The translations under genes were made by a program, and so were the position numbers. The notes beneath the pieces are model-generated. The model did no database searches, was not told the DNA's origin, and saw only the letters and a list, made by a program, of their open reading frames with translations. 64,000 nucleotides of DNA from positions 186,001 to 250,000 of the forward strand of contig NZ_FMVM01000007.1 of assembly GCF_900102085.1 (NCBI RefSeq), read 5' to 3'. This stretch comes from Paenibacillus polysaccharolyticus (GTDB lineage: Bacteria > Bacillota > Bacilli > Paenibacillales > Paenibacillaceae). Shown here piece after piece: positions 36,904 through 46,655 of the stretch (the stretch's first letter is position 1; each line of letters begins with the position of its first letter).

Positions 36904-37568
36904 GGGGAGGAGACTGCGAGTGGACGTTCCGGGGGCGGGGCGTTCTTTCGATCGCTGGTTGTCCTCGGATTTCTTTTTTGAATTCCCCTCATAGGGGAAA
37001 ATCCGATGACAAACGCGAACGCTCCGCTTCTACAGAATCGCTCCCCCCTCCACTACGCGCTGCTCCTTAAGGCAGGCTTCTAAAACGTGCTTCGGCTTTT
37101 CACAGGAGTAAGGGGGAAAGAGCAACCTCATTTAGATGGGAGCTGCGGGTGGACGTTCCGGGGGCGGGGCGTTCTTTCGATCGCTGGTTGTCCTCGGATT
37201 TCTTTTTTTGAATTCTCCTCATAGGGGAAAATCCGATGACAAACGCGAACGCTTCGCTTCTACAGAATCGCTCCCGCCCCCTCCACTACACGCTGCTCCT
37301 TAAGGCAGGCTTCTAAAACGTGCTTCGGCTTTTCACAGGAGTAAATGGAAAAGAAGATGGGAGCTGCGGGTGGACGTTTCGGGGGCGGGGCGTTCTTTTG
37401 ATCGCTGGTTGTCCTCGGATCGTTCTGGAATCTCCCTTCATAGGGGAACATCCGATGACAAACGCGAACGCTCCGCTTCTACAGAATCGCTCCCGCCCCC
37501 TCCACTACGCGCTGCTCCTTAAGGCAGGCTTCTAAAACGTGCTTCGGCTTTTCACAGGAGTATGTGGA
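36904..37568 (-). repeat. Three tandem copies (about 215-230 bp) of a GC-rich foldback repeat
   Basis: The word TGGACGTT(C/T)C starts equivalent positions at 36921, 37150 and 37371 (periods 229 and 221). Each copy contains GGGGGCGGGGCGTTCTTT, an inner stem (copy 1: TTGTCCTCGGATTT 36959-36972 with AAATCCGATGACAA 36999-37012) capped by CCCCTCATAGGGG, then GCGAACGC, CGCTTCTACAGAATCGCTCC and a conserved right part ending CTTTTCACAGGAGTA. Read on the minus strand, the core has the same architecture as the elements at 3241 and 26239. Open frames through it are not credible. Confidence 0.85.
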
Positions 37569-37577
37569 AACATTTAT

Positions 37578-37609
37578 AAAAGGCGCTCATCCTTACGGAT
37601 GGCGCCTTT
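37578..37609. terminator. Terminator-like hairpin after the repeat array
   Basis: AAAGGCGC(T)CATCC-TTAC-GGATGGCGCCTTT; it can serve the minus-strand membrane protein gene (followed there by TATAAA rather than a pure T-run). Confidence 0.55.
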
Positions 37610-37707
37610 GGACGTTGAAGAGCGTTATTGCACCCTATTGACTGGGTGCTTGGAGATATCTACGGTTGAGCGTTCCGGGGGGCGAGTTCAAATAACCCTG
37701 TTCTAGA

Positions 37708-38061
37708 TTACATGAACACCATAACAGCTATAAGAGATACAAAAAGACTGAGGATAGCAATCATCGCTTGAATACAGCTAAACGATATATTTTCGATCAG
37801 GATCATGTGTTTTCTCTGTACAACATATGAGAATAGAAATGAAAGAAGGATAACAGGAAGATATTGATGAAGATCCGCACCACTGGTACTTGGCAATAGT
37901 GTGCCAAGATATCCGTTTGTCGTTTCGTTCACGATTAACCACGTATAGATCATGCCAATGATTACTGAAAAAAGAAACGGAGATATGAAACGAATCCTGT
38001 TTTTCGGTAGCACGAAACGACCAGGCTTGTGCTCTGACAACTCATCATTAACCATCATCAT
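37708..38061 (-). CDS. Small membrane protein of unknown function
   Basis: Up to 117 residues: a polar, basic N-terminus (SEHKPGRFVLPKNRIR) and three hydrophobic helices (about 28-45, 68-84 and 93-117, the last reaching the C-terminus). Three consecutive ATGs follow AGGAGG; the second or third gives better spacing. It lies 21 bases after the MFS gene and is probably cotranscribed. No family was recognised. Confidence 0.65.
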   Translation of the reverse strand: MMMVNDELSEHKPGRFVLPKNRIRFISPFLFSVIIGMIYTWLIVNETTNGYLGTLLPSTSGADLHQYLPVILLSFLFSYVVQRKHMILIENISFSCIQAMIAILSLFVSLIAVMVFM

Positions 38062-38082
38062 TCTCCTCCTAATTCATTATTT

Positions 38083-39360
38083 TCATCGTTCGTAATGAAC
38101 GGTCTGATCCTGAAAAGCCCGATAATTCAGCAACCCCGCAACAATGGCTAAGATGGTCAGTACGGCTGCAAACAAATAGAGGTTCACGATGCCTATGATT
38201 TCAGCTAGCCAAGCCATACCCAGCAAAGATATGCAAAATATGAGATGCATCATGGAGGCTTGAGCTGATAAAACCTTGGGTAACATCGGATTAACCACAC
38301 TACTTTGAATCAACGTACGTCGGTTAATCATAGCAAGCTCAGCAAATGGCCCCATTAACATGACCAGGAACAACGCAACAAAAGGCTGTGAGTTTAAAGC
38401 ATAAACGGCAGTTAGGATTCCATACCCTGCCATCCCTATCATCATAACTGAAAAATATCGACGTCCAATGATTCTGCCTAGGGCAAGTACCAGCAAACCA
38501 CCACTAATGGTTCCAGCAAAATAAGCTGCATTGATGAAGCCCCACCATTCTTCTCCCTGTCCAAGCGCCACTTGCACAAACGCAAGCGTGAAAGCACCTA
38601 CCCAAATAGAGCCACCAAGCATGTCGATCATATCCATGAACGTAAGCACTCGCAGACGAGGTGTCTTCCATATCATCTTCCAACCTTCGGTTAACGTGTG
38701 CCATCTACTTGTGCCCAGATCAGAAGAAATATCTGCTGCTGCATTCACACGCTTCTCTGGTATCCCTCCATGCGTTGGTTCCTTAACACCAAGTGTAAAT
38801 ACAGCTGCCAAGCCATAAATAACAGCTGCGATTAACAACGTTGAACTTGATCCAATGAATGCAACAATTACGCCGCTTAGGCCCCAACCTGCAAATTGTA
38901 CAACTTGATCGCTGACGCTCATGAGTCCATTGGCTTTGAGTAGACCTTGTTCATGAGTCACCAGTCGTGGAATCAGCGCATTTCGAGCTGGTGTTGTCCA
39001 CCCATCGAGAAAAGACATCACAAATATAAGCGAAAACACAAGCACTAATGAGGATTCTACGCTATTAAGCTGTATGTACACTGCCAGACAGATGAACAAC
39101 AGGAATTGCCCGGTTTGTGAAAAAAAGAGTAGACTCGGCAACTTAAATCGCTGAATGAATAGAGGTGCAACTAAACTACTCAACAACTGAGCCCCACTGC
39201 GAATCAATGGCAAAAGTGCCGCAGACACAAGCGAATTTGTACGATCCAGTACCATAACCGTAAGGGCCATAATATACAATACGTCCGCGGCATTGGCTGC
39301 TGTTTGGGTTGTCCACAGATAATAAAAAGCACGGGTTAAATACGAGGACTTCATGAACAT
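38083..39360 (-). CDS. MFS transporter (MFS_3 / macrolide-efflux-like)
   Basis: A 425-residue protein with about 12 helices. The layout, including FYYLWTTQTAANAADVLYIMALTVMVLDRT at the start (no longer motif is implied than the part near FYYLWTTQTA) and SFLDGWTTPARNALIPRLV after helix 4, resembles the MFS_3 group that contains macrolide and other drug exporters. The substrate is not readable. GGAG lies 4-10 bases before the two possible ATGs. It is followed by a small membrane protein gene and preceded by a Nudix gene 12 bases upstream, so the three may form one transcript. Confidence 0.85.
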   Translation of the reverse strand: MFMKSSYLTRAFYYLWTTQTAANAADVLYIMALTVMVLDRTNSLVSAALLPLIRSGAQLLSSLVAPLFIQRFKLPSLLFFSQTGQFLLFICLAVYIQLNSVESSLVLVFSLIFVMSFLDGWTTPARNALIPRLVTHEQGLLKANGLMSVSDQVVQFAGWGLSGVIVAFIGSSSTLLIAAVIYGLAAVFTLGVKEPTHGGIPEKRVNAAADISSDLGTSRWHTLTEGWKMIWKTPRLRVLTFMDMIDMLGGSIWVGAFTLAFVQVALGQGEEWWGFINAAYFAGTISGGLLVLALGRIIGRRYFSVMMIGMAGYGILTAVYALNSQPFVALFLVMLMGPFAELAMINRRTLIQSSVVNPMLPKVLSAQASMMHLIFCISLLGMAWLAEIIGIVNLYLFAAVLTILAIVAGLLNYRAFQDQTVHYER

Positions 39361-39372
39361 CTTTCTCCATTT

Positions 39373-39825
39373 CTATAGCATGCTGTGAAAAAGCATTAAG
39401 GGATACTCTCTTTTAGTAATTATATTATCCGTAATCTGCAACATCACTTCGCGGTCGCGCAATTCCAGCACATCCGATGTAGACAGGTCTTCCGGCGTAA
39501 TCCACCTCGCGTCTGCAATTTCTATAGTATCCAGTTGCAAAGAACCGCCTATAATCTCACCGATAAAATGGAATAAAACCACCTGTTGCTGAAGACTGCT
39601 TATAAAATTGTAAATACCTGTTGTAGCAGTTAGTCTAACATCATAACCCGTTTCTTCTCTCACTTCACGATGTGCCGCATCCATTACATCTTCTCCATAC
39701 TCTATTCGGCCTGAGGGGTAATTCCATGTGTATCGAACAGATGCTTTGTTCTCCTTAACGATCAGCACTTTCCCTTTATTTACAATAGATACACTCACAA
39801 CGAATACAATGCCTTGTTGCTTCAT
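39373..39825 (-). CDS. Nudix hydrolase
   Basis: A 150-residue Nudix protein. The Nudix box GRIEYGEDVMDAAHREVREETGYD is complete as the pattern G-x5-E-x7-RE-x2-EE-x-G and binds the metal ions that drive hydrolysis of a nucleoside-diphosphate-linked substrate. The region NFISSLQQQVVLFHFIGE follows. ATG 39825 has GGAGG at about 9 bases; the frame is open eight codons upstream. Substrate unknown. It lies 12 bases before the MFS gene. Confidence 0.9.
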   Translation of the reverse strand: MKQQGIVFVVSVSIVNKGKVLIVKENKASVRYTWNYPSGRIEYGEDVMDAAHREVREETGYDVRLTATTGIYNFISSLQQQVVLFHFIGEIIGGSLQLDTIEIADARWITPEDLSTSDVLELRDREVMLQITDNIITKREYPLMLFHSML

Positions 39826-39935
39826 CAACCCTAACCTCCACCGCCGCAAAAATTCATTCCCTACAATTAGAACATACGTTCCTTAATTTGTAAATAAAAG
39901 AATCATTCAGGTTGCCTTACGACTGTGAATTTGGT

Positions 39936-39974
39936 AAAAAAAAAGCCCTCCTCATCCTTAAGGATGGAAAGGCT
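39936..39974 (-). terminator. Terminator of rarD
   Basis: Minus-strand stem AGCCTTTCCATCC-TTAA-GGATGAGGAGGGCT followed by nine Ts, 68 bases after the rarD stop codon. Confidence 0.9.
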
Positions 39975-40041
39975 AATCATCAGAAAGACTAGATCAATTC
40001 AAGTCTTTCAACCATTTTATGCTATAACATACTTTCTGGTA

Positions 40042-40938
40042 TTAGATCGCTTTCTGTTCCTGGACAGACTTCGCCAGTTTTGTAGCACGCATCGAAGCAA
40101 TAGCATAGACGATAAGTGCTACCCAAATGAAGGCGAAACCAACCAGCAACACAGGGGAAACAGTTTCCTTAAACACAAATATGCTCAGGACCAACATAAT
40201 CGTTGGACCGATGTATTGCACAAATCCGAGCGTGGACAGCGACATGCGGGCAGCTGCACGTGCAAAAAACAGCAGCGGCAATGCGGTTACAACGCCGGAA
40301 AGCAACAATTCAAAAAACATTGGCGCTGGCAACGTCCAGGCCGTTGTTTTACCCACAACGCCAAGATAAATCCAGTAGCCTAATGCAACAGGCAGGACAA
40401 CTGCCGTCTCTGACAGCAAGCCTACTGACGCATCTTGCTTGATCTTTTTCTTAGCCAGACCATATAAACCAAAGGATGCAGCCAGTGAAATGGAGATCCA
40501 CGGGAAACGTCCGTAGTCGATCGTAATAATCAGCACAGCAAGCGCTGCAATAGCAATGGCCAGCCATTGCCCCCGGTTCGGTTTCTCATGAAGGAAAACG
40601 ACGGCAAGCAGCACATTCAGCAAAGGGTTCAGATAATAACCAAGACTAGTCTCCACCACATGACCGTTGTTCACAGCCCAGATAAAAATCAGCCAGTTGA
40701 TCGCTATCAACAGTCCACTAGCCGTGAGCGACAGTAAAGTGGAGCGGCTGGTCCAGATTCGTTTTACATCACTCCAGCGGCGCTGGATAGCGACTAAAAT
40801 CCCCATAAATACAAATGACCACACCACCCGATGTGACAAAATCTCACCAGCAGGCACGTTGTTAAACAGCTTCCAATAAAGTGGGAGGATTCCCCACATA
40901 ACATACGCAATAATGGCATTAATTAATCCGCTATTCAT
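40042..40938 (-). CDS. rarD: EamA-family transporter RarD
   Basis: A 298-residue ten-helix transporter of the drug/metabolite superfamily. The N-terminal GLINAIIAYVMWGILPLYW, then EILSHRVVWSF, and SLGYYLNPLLNVLLAVVFL are characteristic of RarD (first described by chloramphenicol sensitivity in other bacteria). It is thought to export or import small metabolites; the substrate is unknown. ATG 40938 follows an AGAGAGG-like site. It is monocistronic, with a strong terminator. Confidence 0.9.
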   Translation of the reverse strand: MNSGLINAIIAYVMWGILPLYWKLFNNVPAGEILSHRVVWSFVFMGILVAIQRRWSDVKRIWTSRSTLLSLTASGLLIAINWLIFIWAVNNGHVVETSLGYYLNPLLNVLLAVVFLHEKPNRGQWLAIAIAALAVLIITIDYGRFPWISISLAASFGLYGLAKKKIKQDASVGLLSETAVVLPVALGYWIYLGVVGKTTAWTLPAPMFFELLLSGVVTALPLLFFARAAARMSLSTLGFVQYIGPTIMLVLSIFVFKETVSPVLLVGFAFIWVALIVYAIASMRATKLAKSVQEQKAI

Positions 40939-41162
40939 GAAACATACCTCTCTTTATGTTCTCTGTCTGAGTCTCTATTTAATCTCTGATGTCTCAACGG
41001 ATTATACGCCTCGTTCCTTACATAAGTAAAGAAATACTTATAAAAATACAATTTTGTAACAATATACATAGCAGTCTAAACACACAGCTTCATTGAAGTG
41101 CATTGCTTCTCTTCATAATAGCGTATAATAAGATAAATTCTTTCTCTATGGGGGCCATGACG

Positions 41163-41567
41163 ATGTCACAAGATATCTGGTTTAACTTGCCGGTCAAAGA
41201 TGTAGAAAAGGCAACTTCTTTTTTTAATACAATAGGATTTAAAACGACGAACGTTGGTAGCGAGAGAGCCATGATCTCCATAGGCCAAACTACAATTATG
41301 CTTTTTCCTTATGCAACTTTCGAGAAATTTACCGGAGCCAGAGCTGTGGACACTTCACATAGTGCAGAGGTTATCATCTCCATTGGTGCTGATAGCAGAG
41401 AAGCAGTCGATTCCTTTATTCAGAATGTAGAGCGTGCCGGAGGAGGCATCTTTGGCAAGCCAGGAGAGACGGACGGTTGGATGTATGGTGCAGGGTTTGC
41501 GGATTTGGATGGTCATCGCTGGAATCTGCTGTACATGGATGAGAGCAAGATGCCAAAGCGTCAATAA
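41163..41567 (+). CDS. VOC-family (glyoxalase/bleomycin-resistance-like) protein
   Basis: A 134-residue vicinal-oxygen-chelate protein: two beta-alpha-beta units, starting IWFNLPVKDVEKATSFF and ending with GAGFADLDGHRWNLLYMD. These proteins bind metals and are lyases, dioxygenases or antibiotic-binding proteins; this one resembles the unclassified VOC/PhnB-like group. ATG 41163 is chosen from the domain start, with a GGGG stretch upstream; earlier in-frame ATGs lack support. Confidence 0.85.
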   Translation: MSQDIWFNLPVKDVEKATSFFNTIGFKTTNVGSERAMISIGQTTIMLFPYATFEKFTGARAVDTSHSAEVIISIGADSREAVDSFIQNVERAGGGIFGKPGETDGWMYGAGFADLDGHRWNLLYMDESKMPKRQ

Positions 41568-41623
41568 TGAGCCCAATCATAGATAACATCTGATAGATCA
41601 TAAATAATTTTACATCAACAAAA

Positions 41624-41656
41624 ACGGACACTCGCTTATCCAAGCAAGTGTCCGTT
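41624..41656. terminator. Bidirectional terminator
   Basis: ACGGACACTCGCTT-ATCC-AAGCAAGTGTCCGT with T-runs on both strands, between the convergent VOC and NAD(P)-binding genes. Confidence 0.9.
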
Positions 41657-41690
41657 TGTTTTTAGTTTATCCTACAAACATATCTAATTA

Positions 41691-42332
41691 TTACTTCGCT
41701 TCGCCAACTACAGTAAAGCGTTCATTTTTATGCTGCGGGTTCTCAATCTCATCCACAAGCGCAATCGCGTAATCGGCATAGCTGATGTAGCTGTTGCCTT
41801 CACTGTTTACCATAATTACATCGTTGCCGGACTGGTATTTTCCAGTACGTACGCCTTCCGGATTGAAGAAACCAGCAGGGCTAAGGAAGGTCCATTGAAT
41901 GCCGGAAGATGCTTGTAAGTCTTGCAGGTTCTTTCCTTGGTTGGATGCTGTTGCTTTGTACGCATCAGGGAATCCAGGGGAATCGACAACACGCAGCGTT
42001 TTGGACTCGTCCGTGAACAAGCTCCCCGCACCACCCACAACGATCAGACGAGTGTTAGGAGCATCTTTCAAAATGTTGATCAGGGCTTGTCCAGCTTCCA
42101 CGTGCAGGTTTTCTTTGCCTGCTGGTGCACCAAACGCATTCACAACCACATCAAAGGCCTGAACATCTGAAGCCGTCAGATCAAATACGTCTTTTTCCAA
42201 TACATTCAGGCTTTTGTCTTCTAATTTGGATGCATTCCGCACAATCGCTGTTACTTCGTGCCCGCGGTCTACCGCTTCTTTCAAAATAGTACTTCCCGCT
42301 TTACCTGTTGCACCAATAATTGCAATTTTCAT
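41691..42332 (-). CDS. NAD(P)H-binding oxidoreductase (YwnB-like)
   Basis: A 213-residue atypical short-chain dehydrogenase: N-terminal dinucleotide motif IIGATGKAGS, VVNAFGAP, LIVVGGAGSLF and FLSPAGFFNPEG. The family contains flavin-reductase-like and epimerase-like proteins and B. subtilis YwnB; the true substrate is usually unknown. ATG 42330-42332 has AAGGAGAG at correct spacing; six upstream codons are open but unsupported. Confidence 0.88.
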   Translation of the reverse strand: MKIAIIGATGKAGSTILKEAVDRGHEVTAIVRNASKLEDKSLNVLEKDVFDLTASDVQAFDVVVNAFGAPAGKENLHVEAGQALINILKDAPNTRLIVVGGAGSLFTDESKTLRVVDSPGFPDAYKATASNQGKNLQDLQASSGIQWTFLSPAGFFNPEGVRTGKYQSGNDVIMVNSEGNSYISYADYAIALVDEIENPQHKNERFTVVGEAK

Positions 42333-42490
42333 CGTCAATCTCTCCTTCAATATCGTTTTTTTACTAACTATTATGTTAAGGTTGTTTCCCTAATTCATAA
42401 TGTAACTATAAATGTTACAACTTATCTTGTCAACACGTTTTCTTTTATCTTTTAACATATCCCCCTGCCAATATTCTTAATGCCATAATA

Positions 42491-42521
42491 AGAAGCCTTG
42501 TTCTCAATAAACAAGGCTTCT
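42491..42521 (-). terminator. Terminator of the alpha-amylase gene
   Basis: AGAAGCCTTGTT and AACAAGGCTTCT form a perfect stem, 30 bases after the amylase stop codon; the trailing T-run is better on the plus strand. Confidence 0.7.
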
Positions 42522-42550
42522 TTCTTTCCTTTCTTCTTCACAACATCAAC

Positions 42551-45500
42551 TTAGGCGCTCCTACGTCCCAATCTCCAAGGGGAAGCATGGATAAACTCTA
42601 CTGGCAAAGATGTCACTGGGCTGTCACCATTACTTGAAAATGTTGCTCCCGCTGGGGCTCCTGATGTGATGACACCAGCATGATAAGTGCTTACCCCAAG
42701 AGGAAATACATAATTGCGACCCCCGTTGTTATCCCAAGTACCACTTCCGTTGTTGAAAACGGCCTCTAGTCCGGTCGATGTACCTACATCAATTGTAATT
42801 TTGTTATACCCTGGCAGGTCTGATACTGGGATTGGAACACCTGGAGGTGTCGTCCATGTCCCTCCTGCCGGACGGTAATGAATGTTAGGCTGCGCGTATC
42901 CCTGCTTATAGTAGAGTGTGACACTATTGCTCTTTGGTGCAGCATCGGTCGTCACACGGACTTCCGCACTTGCTGCCGATTTGTTCTGCGCTGCATCATA
43001 AGCTACAACATAGTAAGCATGAGCTGTTGCAGCGTTCAAACCTGTATCCGTATACGCAGTTGTTGTGCTTGTGCCAATGTTGACGCCATCCCGAAATATT
43101 TCGTATCCGGTTACACCTGTATTATCTGTTGATGGACTCCAAGCAAGGGATACACGATCGGAAGCTTTTGAGGTGACTGTCAGATTTGTGGGTACGCTAG
43201 GCGGAGCCGTATCTACTTGTGGCCCACCTTGAGTGATGACCCCTGCATTATAGGTGCTCAGCCCTAAAGGGAACTGATAGTTCTTTCCACCGTTGTTGTC
43301 CCACGTACCGCTGCCATTGTTGAAAACCGCTTCAAGTCCGGTAGCTGTGCCTACATTCACGGTCATTTTCATGTATCCTGGCATTTCAGCTGCCGTCATT
43401 TTTACACCCGGAGCCGTCGTCCAGGTTCCACCTGTCGGACGATAATGAATGTATGGATTGGTGTAACCCTGTTTGTAATATATGGTGACCACATTGCCTT
43501 CTTTGGTCTTTACCGTGACTGACTCACTGACGGCCGAGACATTTCCTGCCGCATCGACGGCTTTGATGGTGTATACATAATTGGTTGCGGGAGCAAGAGA
43601 AGAATCGGTATACGTCAGTCGGGTTGATTCTCCAACTTTACTTCCATCACGATAGATGTCGTATCTCGCAACTCCGTAATTATCCTGACTTGCTACCCAC
43701 TCCACAGTTACAGTGGATGAAGTAGACTCTTTAACCACAACGTTCGTGGGGGCTGTTGGTGGCTCAGTATCTGCAACGAGTGTCTGCACTTGTAAAGTTT
43801 GACTGGCATCAGATATGTTATTGGCCTTATCCCTGGCTTTAATGCTGTACGTGTAGGTTTTGGCAGGTTCAAGTCCGGTATCTGTATACTCCGTCGTCTG
43901 GGAACTGCCCACTTTGGTGCCATTCCGATAGATATCATAACCATCGACACCAACATTGTCCGTAGCTGCTGTCCATTGAAGAGTGACACTACGATCCGTT
44001 ACACGTGTGGATTTCACCTCGGTTGGAGCGGAAGGCGGCGTCTGATCCACCACTAGGAACGGGTGTGTGCCCTGGATTGTTCCGTTTGAGTCTTCCACGA
44101 TTTTACCGGAAGCATCCTTTTTGTATTTTCCCGTACCTACATATACCGTCTGAATCTCACTGCGAGTCACATTGCCGTTTCCGTCCGTAGCCTCGATATA
44201 ATAATCAACCAGTTGATCCCTGAAATCGTTGAAATAGGTATAATACATATCGCCGATTTCTTGAGCCGGTACACGTTTGAACATGTCTGTACTGCTTGGT
44301 TGCCAAGCCACCCCGTTGATGTCCGGCTTCAAATCACGCTTGGTCATCGGATATTCCTGCCATGGGCTCACTTTTGAAGGATCAATGTTGGACACACCCT
44401 TGGCTTGGAGCGCTGCCGGATCATACACACGGAAAGTGTTATCCTTCGCATCCGCCTGCTTATCCCGATGAGTCCGAACTTTCACTTTGATATCACGAAT
44501 CCCGCTCACATCATAAGCGTAGGTATAGATGCCAAACGTATTGTCAAAATAATGAAGAGTCCACCCCTCTGCCTTACTGACATTGGCACTGCCTGGATTA
44601 TACGGATAACGCTGCGGCCACCAGACTGACGGGCCTGTGCGATCCTTAGCTAGCTGGCCGTTAACGTATGGCTTGGAGAAAAACAGAGACTGATTAAAGG
44701 AGAGTGTCGGCTTCACACCGTCATCCACATTTTCATCATAGTATCCAAAACCGGAATCCAGCGCTGGCAAAAGGAAATACCAGCTCAGTTCTGCCGGGTT
44801 CGCCCCACCCTTATAATTGTTTGCGGGATCTCCCTTGACTGGGTAAGCCATCATCCATGGATTCAGCTGATTGCCTTCGTAGGTGATCTCCCGATCCAGT
44901 GCTGTAGAAGGTTTCCAATGGTTCGGGTTGTCATCCAGCCACATTTGTTCGGCTGTCTTTGCATAATTGAGCGCTGCCTGTTCCAGGGCAAAGTTACGCT
45001 CCAGATAGTGATAACCGTATTCAAAGGATACCGTCATGCCTTCCTGAACCCCGTCCAGATTCTTTTTGGGCTCCAGTTGAAGACCGGTAGCTTTGTTGAA
45101 CGCATCAAACTGTCCTTTCCAGATGCCAAAAGGTAGACGCCAGTGATACCATGTCGGATCGGATGAGGAGTCACGCGTATCGATCCACGAGCCATCCTGC
45201 ACATGTACCACATCCTCGGCTTTTGGCGTATTCGTACGCAAGTACTCGTTGATGCTCTCTCCTTTTACCCCGGGTTGTGCATAAGTCACATCGCCTGCAT
45301 TGCGCCAAGTGTCCTCAGAACCTGCACGGCCTGAAGAATTATCCCCATCATGTGCAATAACAAAAAACTGCTTCTGATCCACTAGTCCCTCAAATGGTTT
45401 GAGTGCATCTGCCTTCACCGAGCCTTGGTAGCCTTCTTCCCATGATTCTGCCTGAGCTACAGGGATACCAACAATCTTCTTCTCTGCTCCGGTTTCGGGA

Positions 45501-46453
45501 TTCACGTGCCGCACCCAGTGCGGTGTAGAGGCAAATGGGTATTTGTTGTACACGACCTGTTTTTCATTGAACATCGGTGCAGACACCCACGAACCAACAC
45601 TACTGGTGTTTTGCAGATCGGCTCGATTTGGTGGAGAAATCATCGTATCCTTGCCAGGATCGTTCAACAACGGATAATCTTTGAGGGTACGTGAAAAGTG
45701 ATTGTTGCCGATCACAGACCATTCAATGCCCAGCTGATCCAGCACGGGAATAATGCGTTCCGAGAAGCCAAGCTCTGTCGGGAAGAAACCTTTGGATGAT
45801 TTGAAGCTGTCCCCTAGGAAAAAAGGTTGAGCCATGACTGCATTTTGGTATATCAGATCCTTGAGCAAATATTCATTACCCGCAAGTGGCCCCATGGAGT
45901 GGTGCCCGGAAAAATGAACGAGGTCCATCGTGCGTTCTCCATGGGTCGTTTTCAGATTGTTGTACGCGCTCTTCCAGGGAGCACCCCAAGATTTGTTGTT
46001 GTAACCGTTTACATTATTGGTATACATAAAGCTGTCTACATTGTTCAGGAGGGAGCCTGACATGGTTACCTGCATGCCTGCGGCTGGATGGTTATTTTTG
46101 AGATCACCTGCCACTTGCCATGGCCAACTGAGATAGGCTCCGGTTTTCGCATGATGCGTGTAATAAGCGACCAGATCGTCATGTGGCATCGGTGCACCAC
46201 CAGGCAGAAAATACGGATAACCTGCTGGGGGATTCTTTTTCAATTCTATGACTTGCCCGTCATAGGTGTATCGGATGGGTGATCCTACAGGTGTGGAAGC
46301 ATACTTGGCCGTATCGTAGTAAGCCCAGAAATTCGGCATATGGTTATGGTACACATGGGAAGCGGAGATTTCAGCATAAGCTGCTGTGGTATGCGTGGAA
46401 ACAACGATGGATAATGCCAACAGAAATGCGCCTAGCCTGCGCACAAGCTTCAT
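42551..46453 (-). CDS. Secreted GH119-like alpha-amylase with three FnIII and two CBM25 modules
   Basis: A 1300-residue exo-enzyme. Signal peptide about 1-27 (cleavage near AYA). The catalytic part (about 30-620) lacks GH13 motifs but fits GH119, related to GH57 and typified by IgtZ of Bacillus circulans. E227 (GFFPTELGFSE) and D369 (FFVIAHDGDN) sit four positions before E231 and D373, the catalytic pair I recall being predicted for IgtZ. A linker region to about 825 is followed by FnIII (about 833-925), FnIII (925-1015), CBM25 (YYKQGYTNPYIHYRP, about 1018-1105), FnIII (1110-1195) and CBM25 (YYKQGYAQPNIHYRP, to about 1282), then a short unlike tail. CBM25 binds starch. GGGAGG precedes the ATG; two palindromic operators lie 200-310 bases upstream. 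Confidence 0.88.
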   Translation of the reverse strand: MKLVRRLGAFLLALSIVVSTHTTAAYAEISASHVYHNHMPNFWAYYDTAKYASTPVGSPIRYTYDGQVIELKKNPPAGYPYFLPGGAPMPHDDLVAYYTHHAKTGAYLSWPWQVAGDLKNNHPAAGMQVTMSGSLLNNVDSFMYTNNVNGYNNKSWGAPWKSAYNNLKTTHGERTMDLVHFSGHHSMGPLAGNEYLLKDLIYQNAVMAQPFFLGDSFKSSKGFFPTELGFSERIIPVLDQLGIEWSVIGNNHFSRTLKDYPLLNDPGKDTMISPPNRADLQNTSSVGSWVSAPMFNEKQVVYNKYPFASTPHWVRHVNPETGAEKKIVGIPVAQAESWEEGYQGSVKADALKPFEGLVDQKQFFVIAHDGDNSSGRAGSEDTWRNAGDVTYAQPGVKGESINEYLRTNTPKAEDVVHVQDGSWIDTRDSSSDPTWYHWRLPFGIWKGQFDAFNKATGLQLEPKKNLDGVQEGMTVSFEYGYHYLERNFALEQAALNYAKTAEQMWLDDNPNHWKPSTALDREITYEGNQLNPWMMAYPVKGDPANNYKGGANPAELSWYFLLPALDSGFGYYDENVDDGVKPTLSFNQSLFFSKPYVNGQLAKDRTGPSVWWPQRYPYNPGSANVSKAEGWTLHYFDNTFGIYTYAYDVSGIRDIKVKVRTHRDKQADAKDNTFRVYDPAALQAKGVSNIDPSKVSPWQEYPMTKRDLKPDINGVAWQPSSTDMFKRVPAQEIGDMYYTYFNDFRDQLVDYYIEATDGNGNVTRSEIQTVYVGTGKYKKDASGKIVEDSNGTIQGTHPFLVVDQTPPSAPTEVKSTRVTDRSVTLQWTAATDNVGVDGYDIYRNGTKVGSSQTTEYTDTGLEPAKTYTYSIKARDKANNISDASQTLQVQTLVADTEPPTAPTNVVVKESTSSTVTVEWVASQDNYGVARYDIYRDGSKVGESTRLTYTDSSLAPATNYVYTIKAVDAAGNVSAVSESVTVKTKEGNVVTIYYKQGYTNPYIHYRPTGGTWTTAPGVKMTAAEMPGYMKMTVNVGTATGLEAVFNNGSGTWDNNGGKNYQFPLGLSTYNAGVITQGGPQVDTAPPSVPTNLTVTSKASDRVSLAWSPSTDNTGVTGYEIFRDGVNIGTSTTTAYTDTGLNAATAHAYYVVAYDAAQNKSAASAEVRVTTDAAPKSNSVTLYYKQGYAQPNIHYRPAGGTWTTPPGVPIPVSDLPGYNKITIDVGTSTGLEAVFNNGSGTWDNNGGRNYVFPLGVSTYHAGVITSGAPAGATFSSNGDSPVTSLPVEFIHASPWRLGRRSA

Positions 46454-46655
46454 GTTTTTCCTCCCTTATCTGTTGCCCCTGTGGGGACCATGAATTTGAA
46501 TTCATTTGAAAGTCAGTAGAACCTTGCTAACGAATCTTTTGTTTGAATGTGAAAATGAGCCTGCTATCGCGCCTCCTCTCTCCTGTAATCCTATCATTCT
46601 TTGATTCTCTGCTAAAAAAATCTTCGAGCTATCCAAGCAAGATAACGCCTTTTTG

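Noticed and set aside
37260..37535. Open frames through the tandem repeats at 37 kb
   Set aside because: They arise from the GC-rich repeat units, differ between copies in frame and have no start signals.
36904..37568. CRISPR array
   Set aside because: Repeat units are over 200 bases, carry internal stems and have no short unique spacers or cas genes nearby.
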